Positions 8,676 through 19,932 of a stretch of 64,000 bases of DNA are shown here, in pieces (within the stretch, counting starts at the first letter, position 1; every line of letters starts with the position of its first letter). Made by a program: the position numbers and the translations under genes. Source of the stretch: JBJMLO01 sp045805265 (GTDB taxonomy: Bacteria; Actinomycetota; UBA4738; JACQTL01); contig JBJMLO010000013.1 in the NCBI GenBank assembly GCA_045805265.1, positions 1-64,000 on the forward strand, in the 5' to 3' direction. The notes beneath the pieces were generated by a model, which saw only the letters and a list, made by a program, of their open reading frames with translations, had not been told where the DNA came from and searched no databases.

Positions 8676-9250
8676 GCCAGCGCCTCCCGCAGCTCGGCCC
8701 GCGCTCTCATCAGCCGGGTCTTGACGGTTCCGGTGGGAAGGCCCAGGAGCTGTCCTGCTTCCCGCATGGTCAGGCCGTCAAGCGCCGTGGCCTCGATAAC
8801 CGCCCGAAGCTCCGGCGACAGCCGGTTCAGCGCTCCTCCGAGGTCCCCGTACTCCACGCCCAGGAGCACCTGCTCCTCCGCCGAGGGCTCGGTGCGGCCC
8901 GCCATCGAGGGCAGCCGGCGCGCCGCGGCCGATCCCCTCCGGAGCCTGTCGATCAACCGCCGGATCCCGATCCCCCAGATCCAGGCCGCCACCGGGCCGG
9001 AGCCCCGGTAGGTCCCCGGCTTCCGCCACACCGCAACGAACGTGTCCTGCACGACTTCCTCCACGACACCTTGGTCGGAACACCTTCGGGACAGCCGGAG
9101 GAACAGCCAGGGGGAGTGACGCTCGTACAGCACCCGGAGCGCCCCCCGATCCCGTCCGGTGACCGCTTCCAGGAGCACCGGATCGCTCCTGGCGTCCGCC
9201 CCTCCCCCGTCCACACCCATCTGTCGCGTCGCGTGCGCCGAACGGTTCAT
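8672..9250 (-). CDS. ECF RNA polymerase sigma factor
   Basis: 192 aa. Region 2 (LRVLYERHSPWLFLRLSRRC...VVEEVVQDTFVAVWRKPGTY) and region 4 (LSPELRAVIEATALDGLTMREAGQLLGLPTGTVKTRLMRARAEL) are complete. The exact start is uncertain: ATG at 9250 is given, but ATG 9220 or a TTG further upstream with a GGAGGG site are possible, because the frame is open for a long way. It heads the operon reaching down to base 345 and probably regulates it and itself. Confidence 0.93.
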   Translation of the reverse strand: MNRSAHATRQMGVDGGGADARSDPVLLEAVTGRDRGALRVLYERHSPWLFLRLSRRCSDQGVVEEVVQDTFVAVWRKPGTYRGSGPVAAWIWGIGIRRLIDRLRRGSAAARRLPSMAGRTEPSAEEQVLLGVEYGDLGGALNRLSPELRAVIEATALDGLTMREAGQLLGLPTGTVKTRLMRARAELREALA

Positions 9251-9738
9251 CCCTGCGGACGGTTCTCCGGCCGTCGTTGCGGTGACGGGTCCGCCGTCCG
9301 TGGCGGTGCTGCGGGGCACGCCTCCCAGCAAATTGTTCACCCTCCGGTGCGCTCCGCGAAAGCCGTTGTGGGCCGGGAATTCTCCCGCTACGCCACGGCG
9401 CACGAGCGCCTGCTGCTCCCGCAGGTCGGACAGGAGGCTCGCGAAGTTGCGCACACCCGTGAGTGGGTCGCGGTTCTGCGCCGTGTCGGCGAGCTCCTGC
9501 GTTAGCTGGGGTGGAACGCCTCGCAGGTGTTGGAGTACGCCAGGGCCTCCTGTGGGGGGGACGGTCCTGGACGAGGCCCGCCGGTGGTTCCGGCTCACCG
9601 CGGACCCCACGGACTGATGAAGGGGCATGTCCGCATTCGGGCTTCGGAACACATTCAGCCGTGTCTGCGGGCCATCGTCGAAGCGAAACCGCAGGTCAGC
9701 GGACCTGTCGGCGGTTCGGCTCAATCGAGACGAGCCCG
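9251..9738. other. Intergenic region upstream of the sigma-factor operon
   Basis: This 488-bp stretch lies between the sigma factor start and the end of the propeller gene, both on the minus strand. The open frames crossing it encode arginine-rich strings without recognisable domains, so I see no gene. It should contain the promoter of the operon and the 3' end of the upstream transcript. A locally AT-rich spot (AACAATTTGC on the minus strand, near 9335) is the most promoter-like place, without a convincing -35/-10 pair. Confidence 0.4.
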
Positions 9739-10947
9739 TCAGCAGTGATGTTCCACGAGGGTCCGCCCGGACGAGGTGGTCCCCACCGCCCAGGCGTGAC
9801 CGTCGGCAGCGGAGATTCCGAGGAGGCTCGTGCCCGGGACGGGCGCCGCGGACGACCATGTCGCCCCGGCCAGTCGCAGGACTGCATCCCCGCCGGCCGC
9901 CCACACCCTGCCCCGGTCGGCGGCGACCGCATGGAGGTTCGTCGGGTCCTCCGCCTGGCGGACGACGCGCCACCGTGAGCCGTTCCACCGCTCCACGACC
10001 GACCCCGCGCTCCCACTCCCCACGGCCCAGACCTCCGACGACCTGACGATGGCAATGTCGTACAGCACCCCGGCGCCCGTGGTCGGTACCGTCCGCCAGG
10101 CTTCGCCGTCCCAGTGCATCGCGAAGGAGCGGTCGATCGTCCCGGCGTCGGACGAGCTCCGGGCCCCGACGACCCACACGTCGTCCGACGACCGCGCGTC
10201 GATGCCGAACGCCGTCGACGACCACGCGATCCACCGGCTCGGCGTCTCGGCCACGGTCCAGGCCGACCCGTCCCAGTGCGCGGCGAAGGCGTGCACGTGG
10301 CCGTCGTCTGTGCCGAAGGACCCGGCCGCCCACACGTCATCGGCGGCCAGGGCCACGACGTTGTTGAATCCGAACACCGTGGAGGCACCGATCGGGACCG
10401 GGGACTCGAAGACGAGCCACCGGGCGCCGTCGTAGTGCAACAGGCGTCGTCCGACGACCCAGACGTCGGCGTCGGAGAGTGCGGCCACACCAGTGAGCTC
10501 CCCGGCGGCGTCCGGGAGCGGCAGGCGGCTCCAGGCCCGTCCGTCGAAGTGCAGCACGAGGCCTGGTTGCGTTTCCCGGCTTGCGGACTGCCCGACGGCC
10601 CAAACGTCCCGGGGGCCGAGCGCGTCGACGTCATCCAACGAGCCCACGGAGGAGGGACCCACGCGCTCTCCGACTGCGCACGCCGTTCCCGACGGGGCTC
10701 CGGTGGACCGCAGGAGGCTCCAGAGCCCCACGGCCAGCCCGGCGAACACCGCCAGCCCCACCACTGTGGCCGTGAGCCGGCTCCGCGCCGGAGGCGGCCG
10801 GTCCGCCCGGCGGAGTCGGGACGGGAGGTCCATGAGGACGTCCGGACCCTGCTGTGGGGCGGTCGCCCGGGCCTCGATCGCGCCCCACAGCTCCGGAGGC
10901 CGGACCCGGTCGACCTCGTCGCGAAGGCTTCGTCGCAGGTCAGTCAA
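9739..10947 (-). CDS. Membrane-tethered beta-propeller protein paired with an ECF sigma factor
   Basis: 402 aa. A 60-residue cytoplasmic N-terminus is followed by one membrane helix (TATVVGLAVFAGLAVGLW) and about seven repeats of the type DVWAVG...HWDGxAW, a propeller outside the membrane. The TTG start at 10947 is chosen because GGGGGA precedes it and it lies 8 nt inside the sigma gene, so the two are coupled. No zinc-finger motif is seen. The arrangement (sigma factor, then a one-helix sensor protein) suggests an anti-sigma or sensor role, which is inference. Confidence 0.75.
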   Translation of the reverse strand: MTDLRRSLRDEVDRVRPPELWGAIEARATAPQQGPDVLMDLPSRLRRADRPPPARSRLTATVVGLAVFAGLAVGLWSLLRSTGAPSGTACAVGERVGPSSVGSLDDVDALGPRDVWAVGQSASRETQPGLVLHFDGRAWSRLPLPDAAGELTGVAALSDADVWVVGRRLLHYDGARWLVFESPVPIGASTVFGFNNVVALAADDVWAAGSFGTDDGHVHAFAAHWDGSAWTVAETPSRWIAWSSTAFGIDARSSDDVWVVGARSSSDAGTIDRSFAMHWDGEAWRTVPTTGAGVLYDIAIVRSSEVWAVGSGSAGSVVERWNGSRWRVVRQAEDPTNLHAVAADRGRVWAAGGDAVLRLAGATWSSAAPVPGTSLLGISAADGHAWAVGTTSSGRTLVEHHC

Positions 10948-11422
10948 TGTCGTCCCCCAGCAGCTCTCGAAGTCGTTTGCGCCCGCGGAACAGGTGCACG
11001 CCCACGGCCGTCGGGGTCGTGCCCATGATCCTTGCGGCCTCCCGGATGGACTGATCCGCGTAGTAGTGCAGGACGATGGCCGCCCGTTGCCGTTCCGGGA
11101 GCCGTCGAACCGCCGCCAGGACGGAGCCTCCCACGTCGGGCATGTCGTACGAACGCTCCGGGACCTCCGGACTCAGCATCCGGCGGCGCTGGAGGTCGCC
11201 GGCGGCCAGGCGGAACGCCGCACGCCAGACCCAGGCCAGCGGCGTTCGCACCGCGTCGCCCCGGCGAAGGACCTGCGCGAACGCCTCCGCCACGGCGTCG
11301 TTCGCGACGTCGGCGTCCCCCGCGAAGGCGTAAACGGACGACCACAGGCGGTCGCCGTGCTCGCGGTAGAGCAGCTCGATGGGCTCCCCCACCTCGCCGG
11401 CCTCCAGCCCCGGATGCTGCAT
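10940..11422 (-). CDS. ECF sigma factor (short, SigE-like class)
   Basis: 160 aa. Region 2 (IELLYREHGDRLWSSVYAFAGDADVANDAVAEAFAQVLRRG) and region 4 (LPERQRAAIVLHYYADQSIREAARIMGTTPTAVGVHLFRGRKRLREL) are complete. The ATG at 11422 follows AGGGTGAG. It overlaps the propeller gene by 8 nt. The same gene pair type recurs at 53378-54984. Confidence 0.92.
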   Translation of the reverse strand: MQHPGLEAGEVGEPIELLYREHGDRLWSSVYAFAGDADVANDAVAEAFAQVLRRGDAVRTPLAWVWRAAFRLAAGDLQRRRMLSPEVPERSYDMPDVGGSVLAAVRRLPERQRAAIVLHYYADQSIREAARIMGTTPTAVGVHLFRGRKRLRELLGDDID

Positions 11423-11571
11423 CTCACCCTGTAAGGACGCGCGGCACCTCCGGACATTAACCGGCCGGGGCGGGTGATCCCGTTGCCCTCGCCCTCGACG
11501 GCGTCAGACGGGGACCGAGGCGATCACGGCGTCGACCCCCCACGAACGGGGCCATGCGGGCCCACGGCGGC

Positions 11572-12030
11572 TCACCCGGTCGCGTCGCCCGGAGGCGGCT
11601 TCCACCGTCGATAGACGGGCATCTCGTCGTCCGAGTACTCCGTCGCCACCGCCTCCTCGATCGAGCACGCGTAGTGGACGAGCCCGTAGGGCGTCTGGCC
11701 GGGGCGCGCCGTCACCGCCGGGTGCGACGGAGGGACCAGTTCGAGCCGTCCGCGAACCATGAACTCGCCGTATTCGCCGGCGTGGTCCTCCCAGGGCTGC
11801 GCGGTGTGCAACGCGTAGCGCGGGTCGCGCGCCACCTCGCGCATCTTCGGACTCGTGTCGCGGAGCGAGACGCAGAGCAGCCCGGCCCCGAGCCAGGGAG
11901 AGACCGGGTGCACGCGCGGTCCGCCGTCGAGCCGGAGCGTCGCCTGGTACACGATCCGACCCTCCATACGTTCTCGGGCGAAGGCGGCCAGAGCCGGCTC
12001 GGCGTTCGCGAACTCAGCCCAGGAGGCCAC
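11572..12030 (-). CDS. Pyridoxamine-5'-phosphate-oxidase-like split-barrel flavoprotein
   Basis: 152 aa, GTG start. The pattern GRIVYQATLRLDGGPRVHPVSPW, then LLCVSLRDTSPKMREVARDPRYALHT and GEFMVRGRLELV, is that of the FMN/F420-binding split-barrel family in Actinomycetota. The reaction is unknown; members include F420-dependent reductases and heme or flavin binders. It is divergent from katG with about 90 bp between them. Confidence 0.75.
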   Translation of the reverse strand: MASWAEFANAEPALAAFARERMEGRIVYQATLRLDGGPRVHPVSPWLGAGLLCVSLRDTSPKMREVARDPRYALHTAQPWEDHAGEYGEFMVRGRLELVPPSHPAVTARPGQTPYGLVHYACSIEEAVATEYSDDEMPVYRRWKPPPGDATG

Positions 12031-12123
12031 GATCGACGTAGCCTACCGTCGCTGGCGCCTTCGACATGCTCAGGCAGCGGCATGGCGAGGGGTGCCAACC
12101 AGCGAGACAGGAGGAGGACTGAC

Positions 12124-14322
<2,199 letters not shown>

Positions 14323-14479
14323 TCGCGTCCCCCGCGAGCTGCGTAGCCACCGGAGGCGACAGCACCCATGCGGTCGAACAGCCCATCCGGGGGCTTCCGT
14401 TCATCCGTCGCCACCAACGAATTGACCAGTTGGGCCCGGCGTGCTAGTCCTTGCCGAGCCACTGACCGAGGGGGTCGTC

Positions 14480-16111
14480 ATGCGAAGGGTCCTGGTCATC
14501 CCGTTTCTCGTCGTGCTCGTGCTCGCCATGGGTGCGCCTGGTCGAGCGGCGACGAACACGAGTTTCCCCAAGCGTGCGCCCGACCCTGTTCGAGGCGTCG
14601 GAGGGGGAGAAGCGCTGTACCGGAATCCGCCCAGCCCGATCTGCACGACAGCTCCGTCGTTGGCGGCAAACGTCAACACCGACTGCGAGCCGGGGGTCGG
14701 GATCCACAACGAGACGGCCATTGCGGTCAACCCCACGAACCCGTTGAACATGATCGGCAGCGCCAACGATTACCAGCTGAAGGTGTCTGCCGGTGGGCAG
14801 GTCCACGAGACCGTGTTCTCCCGCGCGCACGTGACTTTCGACGGGGGAGAGACCTGGACCACGTATCCGGTTCGGTTCAACGGCTACAAGTTCACGGGGG
14901 ACCCCTCGGTGGCCTTCGACGGCGACGGAGTCGCATATCTGGCCACCCTGGCCGGTGGTGGGGACAACACCCCGGACGTGGTGGTCTCGAGGTCCCCTGA
15001 CGGCGGAAGGCACTGGTCGACCCCGGTGCTGGTCGCCGCGGGGAAGGGCTCGTTCAGCGGTCGCTCGGTCTTCCCCGACCACCCCATCCTCGCCGCGTGG
15101 GGCCACGGCAACGTCATCGTGACCTGGATCCAGTACATCATCGGACACCGGGCCGCCTCCCTGGTCACGGTGCCGATCGTGGATGCCGTCAGCCACGACC
15201 ACGGCGCCACTTTTTCCGGGATCAACGACATCTCGGGTTCGGCGCCGTTCTGCATCGGGCTCGCCGCCGCGCACTCCTGCGACCAGACCTGGGGCAACGC
15301 GCCCGCAGTGTCTCCCACGGGGGACATCGTCGTCTCGTTCTACGACACCTCCGAGTACGCGCCGGACGGCTCGACGAACCTGGCCCGCAACACCCACATG
15401 GCGGTCCGCGTCGACCCGGCCACCGGGGCCCTCGCAGAGGGGCCGTTCCTCATCGGTCTCGCGTACGACGGCATCAACGAGGGCGACTTCCCGGTGAGCG
15501 TGGACGGTCGCCAGACACTGCACGACAGCGAATTCCGCCTCCTGATGCAGGGCAACATCGCCGCGGACCCAACGGACGCGACGGGACGCCACTTCGCCGT
15601 GGTGTGGTTCGACGACCGCAACGCCCCGCTCCCGGTGGACCCAGACCCATACAAGGCGGTGACCAACAGCGACGTCATCGTCAGCCAGAGCTTCGACGGT
15701 GGGCGCACCTGGAGCGCTCCCGCGGCGATCGCGCAGCCCGGAGACCAGTTCATGCCCTGGGCGGCCTACGACTCGAGCGGCCGACTCCGGGTCGGGTACT
15801 TCGATCGGTCGTACGACCCTGCGAACCACGAGTACGGCTACACCCTGGCCACGGAGACGGCGCCGGGATCATTGACCTTCTCGACGCAGCAGGTGACGAC
15901 GGAACTGTCGAACCCGACGACCGGCGACCGTTTCTTCGCCGTGAACGTCGACCCGGGCTTTCCGTTCGCCACGCGCTTCGTGGGGGACTACAGCGGCATC
16001 GCGACGACACCAGGTCACGTCGTGGCGTATTGGACCGACATGCGCGAGACCGTATGCGTAGGTGGCCGATGCGGGGCCGGGGAGAACACGTACTTCGCCA
16101 ACGTGCCTTGA
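14480..16111 (+). CDS. Secreted BNR/Asp-box repeat protein (sialidase-like propeller)
   Basis: 543 aa. The start MRRVLVIPFLVVLVLAMGAPGRAA is a Sec signal peptide cleaved near residue 24. Several Asp-box repeats are visible (TFDGGETWTT, SPDGGRHWST, SFDGGRTWSA), giving a six-bladed sialidase-type propeller. The catalytic arginine triad of true sialidases cannot be confirmed by eye, so hydrolase activity is open. The ATG at 14480 follows GAGGGGGTC. Monocistronic in appearance. Confidence 0.82.
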   Translation: MRRVLVIPFLVVLVLAMGAPGRAATNTSFPKRAPDPVRGVGGGEALYRNPPSPICTTAPSLAANVNTDCEPGVGIHNETAIAVNPTNPLNMIGSANDYQLKVSAGGQVHETVFSRAHVTFDGGETWTTYPVRFNGYKFTGDPSVAFDGDGVAYLATLAGGGDNTPDVVVSRSPDGGRHWSTPVLVAAGKGSFSGRSVFPDHPILAAWGHGNVIVTWIQYIIGHRAASLVTVPIVDAVSHDHGATFSGINDISGSAPFCIGLAAAHSCDQTWGNAPAVSPTGDIVVSFYDTSEYAPDGSTNLARNTHMAVRVDPATGALAEGPFLIGLAYDGINEGDFPVSVDGRQTLHDSEFRLLMQGNIAADPTDATGRHFAVVWFDDRNAPLPVDPDPYKAVTNSDVIVSQSFDGGRTWSAPAAIAQPGDQFMPWAAYDSSGRLRVGYFDRSYDPANHEYGYTLATETAPGSLTFSTQQVTTELSNPTTGDRFFAVNVDPGFPFATRFVGDYSGIATTPGHVVAYWTDMRETVCVGGRCGAGENTYFANVP

Positions 16112-16282
16112 TCCGCCTTTTGGGCCGGTCCGCGCACCCCGGCGCTTCCTGAGGCGCGGCCGTAAGCTTCCTCCGTGGGGGTCTGCGCCCCGTGCGGCCA
16201 GGAGAATCGTGAAGGCGCGCTCTTCTGAGACGCGTGCGCGGCACCAGTCGCCGCCGAGGTGGCGGCAGGGGTCCGCAATACT

Positions 16283-16392
16283 GTCAGGGTGCTCTTCTGC
16301 GACCTCGTGGGTCGACCTCGCTGGGCGACCGTACGGATCCAGAGCTGTTGCGCGAACTCATGGGCAGCTTCCACGCGGAGCTGCGAGCGATG
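16283..16392 (+). pseudogene. Remnant of a class III nucleotide cyclase N-terminus, frameshifted
   Basis: One frame encodes VRVLFCDLVG and, after a one-base shift near 16309-16312, the next encodes STSLGDRTDPELLRELMGSF followed by HAELRA. Joined, these match the start of the cyclase domain of large actinobacterial regulators (VLFxDLVGSTxLGExxDPExLR). The similarity ends abruptly near 16392, where unrelated sequence begins. The gene is dead. Confidence 0.6.
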
Positions 16393-16480
16393 TGGAAGGC
16401 CCAGCGGGCACGGAACTTCCCATTGCGGGTGGACAGTTCGCCGATCAGGTTGGAGAGCGCGCGGTCGTAGGGGTTGCGGC
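16389..16480 (-). pseudogene. Remnant of a MmyB-type XRE regulator, ligand-binding domain
   Basis: The minus strand encodes SRNPYDRALSNLIGELST followed by RNGKFRARWAFHI, the signature of the MmyB-like ligand-binding domain (PYDRxLSxLVGELSTRSxxFRxRWA). Only this fragment is present, with no helix-turn-helix and no start. It abuts the cyclase remnant in the opposite orientation, so the two were brought together by rearrangement. Confidence 0.6.
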
Positions 16481-16542
16481 TGGCCTCGGCGAAAGCGTGA
16501 TTGGGTGGGTACGTCACTGAGAAGGACCGGAGGTGAGCCACC

Positions 16543-17577
16543 ATGCGTGCAACAGTCATGCACGGCGCCGGCGACGTCCGGATCGAAGAGGTCCCCGACG
16601 CCCGTCTTGTCGAGCCGACCGACGCGCTCGTCCAGGTTACCCACGCCTGCGTCTGCGGCAGCGATCTCTGGCCGTACAAGACGATGGAGCGCAGCGACAC
16701 CGGCCGCCGGATGGGACACGAAGCCATCGGCAGGGTCGAGTCCGTCGGCGCGGACGTCCGCACCCTGAACGCCGGCGACGTCGTCGTCATGCCCTTCGCC
16801 TACTCCGACGGCACCTGCGTCTTCTGCCGTGAGGGGCTGCACACGTCGTGTATCTACGGAGGGTTCTTCGGCGGGGAAGACACCGACGGCGCGCAGGCCG
16901 AAGCGGTGCGCGTCCCGCAGGCGGACGGAACACTGGTCGTCCTCCCGATCGGTGGGGACGACGCGTTGATGCCGTCGCTCCTCACGCTCTCGGACGTGAT
17001 GGGGACGGGGCACCATGCGGCGCTCGGAGCAAGGGTAGGTCCCGGGAAGACGGTGGCGGTCGTCGGAGATGGCGCCGTCGGTCTGTGCGGCGTCATCGCC
17101 GCCCGACGTCTCGGCGCCGAGCAGATCATCATCCTGGGCCGCCATCCCGACCGGATCGCGCTGGCAAGGGAGTTCGGCGCGTCCGACGTCGTGAGCGAGC
17201 GCGGCGAGGAGGCGGTCGAGCGGGTGCGCGAGCTCACGGGCGGGTTCGGCGCCCACTCCGTCCTCGAGTGCGTCGGTCTCGAACAGTCGATGTCCACGGC
17301 CATCGGCATCGCCCGTCCGGGCGGCGCGGTCGGTCGTGTGGGCGTCCCTCAGGACGAGACGATACCGGCGTCGCAGCAGGCGTTCCACGGCAACCTCACC
17401 GTGAACGGCGGGCCCGCCCCCGCCCGCGCCTACATCGGGGAACTGCTGCCGGACATCCTCGAAGGCAGGATCGAACCCGGCCGGGTCCTCGACCAGACCG
17501 TGGGCCTCGCCGAAGTACCCGACGGCTACCGGTCGATGGACGACAGAGAATCGATCAAGGTCCTGATCGAGCTGTAG
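16543..17577 (+). CDS. Zinc-dependent alcohol dehydrogenase (MDR superfamily)
   Basis: 344 aa. Catalytic zinc ligands Cys38 (VCGSDLW) and His59-Glu60 (GHEAIG) are present. The structural-zinc loop TCVFCREGLHTSC has only three of the usual four cysteines. The nucleotide-binding motif VGDGAVGLCG is near residue 175. It probably oxidises or reduces an alcohol/aldehyde with NAD(P) in the cytoplasm; the substrate is unknown. The ATG at 16543 has GGAGGTGAG 4 nt upstream. The DUF2255 gene follows after 17 bp. Confidence 0.92.
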   Translation: MRATVMHGAGDVRIEEVPDARLVEPTDALVQVTHACVCGSDLWPYKTMERSDTGRRMGHEAIGRVESVGADVRTLNAGDVVVMPFAYSDGTCVFCREGLHTSCIYGGFFGGEDTDGAQAEAVRVPQADGTLVVLPIGGDDALMPSLLTLSDVMGTGHHAALGARVGPGKTVAVVGDGAVGLCGVIAARRLGAEQIIILGRHPDRIALAREFGASDVVSERGEEAVERVRELTGGFGAHSVLECVGLEQSMSTAIGIARPGGAVGRVGVPQDETIPASQQAFHGNLTVNGGPAPARAYIGELLPDILEGRIEPGRVLDQTVGLAEVPDGYRSMDDRESIKVLIEL

Positions 17578-17594
17578 AAGAAGGAGGTGGGCCG

Positions 17595-17981
17595 ATGAGC
17601 GCATGGACGACCGGCGAGCTCGAAAGGATCGACGGAGCAGACGAGTTGGAGATCGCATCGATCCGACGCGACGTGACGCTGCGAACCCCCGTGACGATCT
17701 GGGTCGTCCGTCTCGGCGACGACCTCTACGTTCGATCCGTGAACGGGCGCTCCGGCGCTTGGTTCCGCGGCACCCAGGTCAGCCACGAGGGCCGAATCAG
17801 GGCCGGCGGCGTCGAGAAGGACGTCACCTTCGAGGGCGCGGACGACGACGTCGACGACCGGATCGACACCGCGTATCGGGAGAAGTACCGGCGCTACGCC
17901 CCGAGCATCGTGGACAGCGTCCTGACCCCGGCGGCGCGATCCGCGACGATCAAGCTCGTGCCGCGCGCAACCCGTACCTGA
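17595..17981 (+). CDS. DUF2255 family protein
   Basis: 128 aa. The pattern LRTPVTIWVVRLGDDLYVRS...GAWFRGTQ...GRIRAGGVEKDVTF is typical of DUF2255, a small split-barrel-like family often found next to oxidoreductases. It has an excellent ribosome site (AAGGAGGTG, 17581-17589) and overlaps the LtrA start by one base (TGATG). Function unknown; position suggests a link to the dehydrogenase upstream. Confidence 0.88.
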   Translation: MSAWTTGELERIDGADELEIASIRRDVTLRTPVTIWVVRLGDDLYVRSVNGRSGAWFRGTQVSHEGRIRAGGVEKDVTFEGADDDVDDRIDTAYREKYRRYAPSIVDSVLTPAARSATIKLVPRATRT

Positions 17982-19198
17982 TGGCCGACCGACCGGCCGA
18001 GCGCGACCAGCGGGTCACGCCCCTCGAGCTCTTCTTCGATCTCGTCGTCGTCTTCGCCATCACGCAGGTGACGACCTTCCTCTCGCACCATCCGACGTGG
18101 GGTGGCCTGCTACGGGGCATGTTGTTGCTCGGCACGCTCTGGTGGGCCTGGTCCGCGTACTCGTGGCTGACCAACACGCTGGACCCGGAGGAGGGCGCCG
18201 TCCGGATCGCAGTGCTGGCCGCGGTCGCGGCGATGCTCGTCGTGTCCCTCGCGGCGCCGGGTGCCTTCAGCTCCGACGCGGTGACGTTCGGCGTCGCCTA
18301 TTTCGTCGTGCGCGCGCTACACCTGGTGCTGTACTCCATAGCCGGTCGCGGCGACCGCGACCTGTTCCGAGCCGTCCTGAGGATCGTCCCCGCAGCTACC
18401 CTCGCGCCCGCCCTCCTGGTGGTCGCCGGCTTTCTCCACGGTTCGGCGCAGCTGGCGCTCTGGGGCGCCGCGCTGGCGATCGACTACCTCGGCGTGCTCC
18501 TGGGCCACATGCGTGGATGGCGCGTCTCGCCGGCGCATTTCGTCGAGCGATTCGGGCTGATCATCATCATCGCGCTCGGCGAATCGATCGTCGCGATCGG
18601 GGTGGGCGCGGCCGGGCTTCCGCTCGACGCCGGCGTGATCACAGCCGCCCTCCTCGGAATCACCGTCGCCGCGTGCCTGTGGTGGTCGTACTTCGACTGG
18701 GTCGTCTTCGTCGCCCAGGCCAGGCTGGCCGAGGCGACGGGGGCGTCGAGAGCAGCGCTCGCGAGAGACGTGTACTCGTACCTTCACCTGCCCATGGTCG
18801 CGGGCATCGTCCTGTTCGCGTTCGGGTTGAAGACGGCGCTCCCCGACGTGGCCGGCTCGCTTCCCACGATTCCGGCGCTCGGCCTCGTCGGCGGGGTCGC
18901 GCTGTACCTGCTCGCGCACGTCGCGTTGCGCCTACGCATCGGCGGTGGCCTCGGGCGAGGCCGACCGATCGCGTCGGTTGTGTTGCTCGCGCTCTTCCCC
19001 GTCGCACGGGAGGTACCGGCTCTCGCCGCCCTCGGCATCGTTGCGGCCGTCTGCGCGTCCCTCATTGCCTACGAGGCCCTCAGGTACCCAAAGGCGCGCG
19101 CGTGGATCCGCAGCCGGCGAGGGGCGTTCACCATGGAAGAGGCGGGTCGTGTTGGCGAGAACCGCCGGAGGACCCGCCGTCCTCGAGAAGGGAGCTGA
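17981..19198 (+). CDS. Low temperature requirement protein A (LtrA) family membrane protein
   Basis: 405 aa. It starts RVTPLELFFDLVVVFAITQV, the LtrA hallmark, with ten or more membrane helices, and contains HFVERFGLIIIIALGESIVA, the second conserved motif. LtrA is named from Listeria growth at low temperature; its molecular activity is not established. Translation is coupled to the DUF2255 gene through TGATG. Confidence 0.93.
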   Translation: MADRPAERDQRVTPLELFFDLVVVFAITQVTTFLSHHPTWGGLLRGMLLLGTLWWAWSAYSWLTNTLDPEEGAVRIAVLAAVAAMLVVSLAAPGAFSSDAVTFGVAYFVVRALHLVLYSIAGRGDRDLFRAVLRIVPAATLAPALLVVAGFLHGSAQLALWGAALAIDYLGVLLGHMRGWRVSPAHFVERFGLIIIIALGESIVAIGVGAAGLPLDAGVITAALLGITVAACLWWSYFDWVVFVAQARLAEATGASRAALARDVYSYLHLPMVAGIVLFAFGLKTALPDVAGSLPTIPALGLVGGVALYLLAHVALRLRIGGGLGRGRPIASVVLLALFPVAREVPALAALGIVAAVCASLIAYEALRYPKARAWIRSRRGAFTMEEAGRVGENRRRTRRPREGS

Positions 19199-19199
19199 G

Positions 19200-19598
19200 T
19201 TGGAGATCCAGCCGAAGCAGCCGACTGCTAAAGGGCCCGCCGACCTGTTCACGGGAAACGTCTGGTTCGACGTGATCGCGAAGGGAGAAGGACCGTCCCG
19301 GATCCGGGTCAACACCGTCCGGTTCTCCCCGGGCGCCCGCACGGCCTGGCACGCTCACGCGCTCGGACAGACGTTGCACGTCACCGAAGGGCGCGGCCTG
19401 GCGCTGGCGCGTGGTGGCCAGATAGTCGAGATCCGGGCGGGAGACACGATCTACGCGCCTGCGGGGGAATGGCATTGGCATGGAGCCGCACCGGACCATT
19501 TCATGACGCACCTCGCCATGTGGGAATCGCCCGGCGAAGGGGCGGAGTCGGACTGGGGAGCACACGTCACCGACGCCGAGTATCTCGGCGAGGAATAG
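19200..19598 (+). CDS. Cupin domain protein
   Basis: 132 aa from a TTG start with GGGAG 5 nt upstream, directly after the LtrA stop. The cupin motifs are RTAWHAHALGQTLHVTEGRG (metal-binding histidines) and GDTIYAPAGEWHWHGA. It matches small cupins of the KGPADxFTG type associated with carboxymuconolactone decarboxylase-like genes. Probably a metal-dependent enzyme or binding protein of unknown substrate; last gene of the 16543-19598 cluster. Confidence 0.85.
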   Translation: MEIQPKQPTAKGPADLFTGNVWFDVIAKGEGPSRIRVNTVRFSPGARTAWHAHALGQTLHVTEGRGLALARGGQIVEIRAGDTIYAPAGEWHWHGAAPDHFMTHLAMWESPGEGAESDWGAHVTDAEYLGEE

Positions 19599-19932
19599 AA
19601 GGCGATCGCGGTACGTCGGGCTCCGGTGATTCCCATCCTCAACCATTCGGCTCCTTCGGTACGGGCGGACGCGAACTCGTCTGAACAAGCCAAGCGGGTG
19701 CTCGTCGCTTCGTGCTCAACCATGGCGAGGTACCGGTCCCGTGAACGGGACGCGACCTTCTACATCAACGGCGTGAGGCACGACGACTCGTAGAACACCG
19801 AAGTCCTGCTCGACGCACCGGAGCGCCCCCGCCGAGGGGCGATGAGCACGTCGGACACGGGGAGTCAGCTCCTGGGTTGCAGAGAATCCGGCTCCTCGAA
19901 GCGCAACGCTTCTGCGCCCACCTCGATTCAGG
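19599..19932. other. Gap between convergent genes, with a thioredoxin-fold remnant
   Basis: Between the cupin gene (plus) and the F420 reductase gene (minus) there is no intact gene. The only recognisable content is the DsbA-like fragment listed separately at 19752-19836. I see no clear terminator hairpin. Confidence 0.5.
19752..19836 (+). pseudogene. Remnant of a DsbA-like thioredoxin-fold protein, C-terminal end
   Basis: The frame reads ATFYINGVRHDDS-stop-NTEVLLDAPER. Intact relatives read PTFxINGxRHDDxWDxxxLLxAL, so a TAG has replaced the tryptophan codon. Upstream the similarity fades within 40 codons. It is a short decayed tail of a DsbA/NhaA-tail-type thioredoxin domain. Confidence 0.4.

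Noticed and set aside
9251..10333. Upstream extension of the ECF sigma factor to more than 500 codons
   Set aside because: The frame stays open only because of base composition; the extension has no domain and runs antisense-like through the propeller gene.
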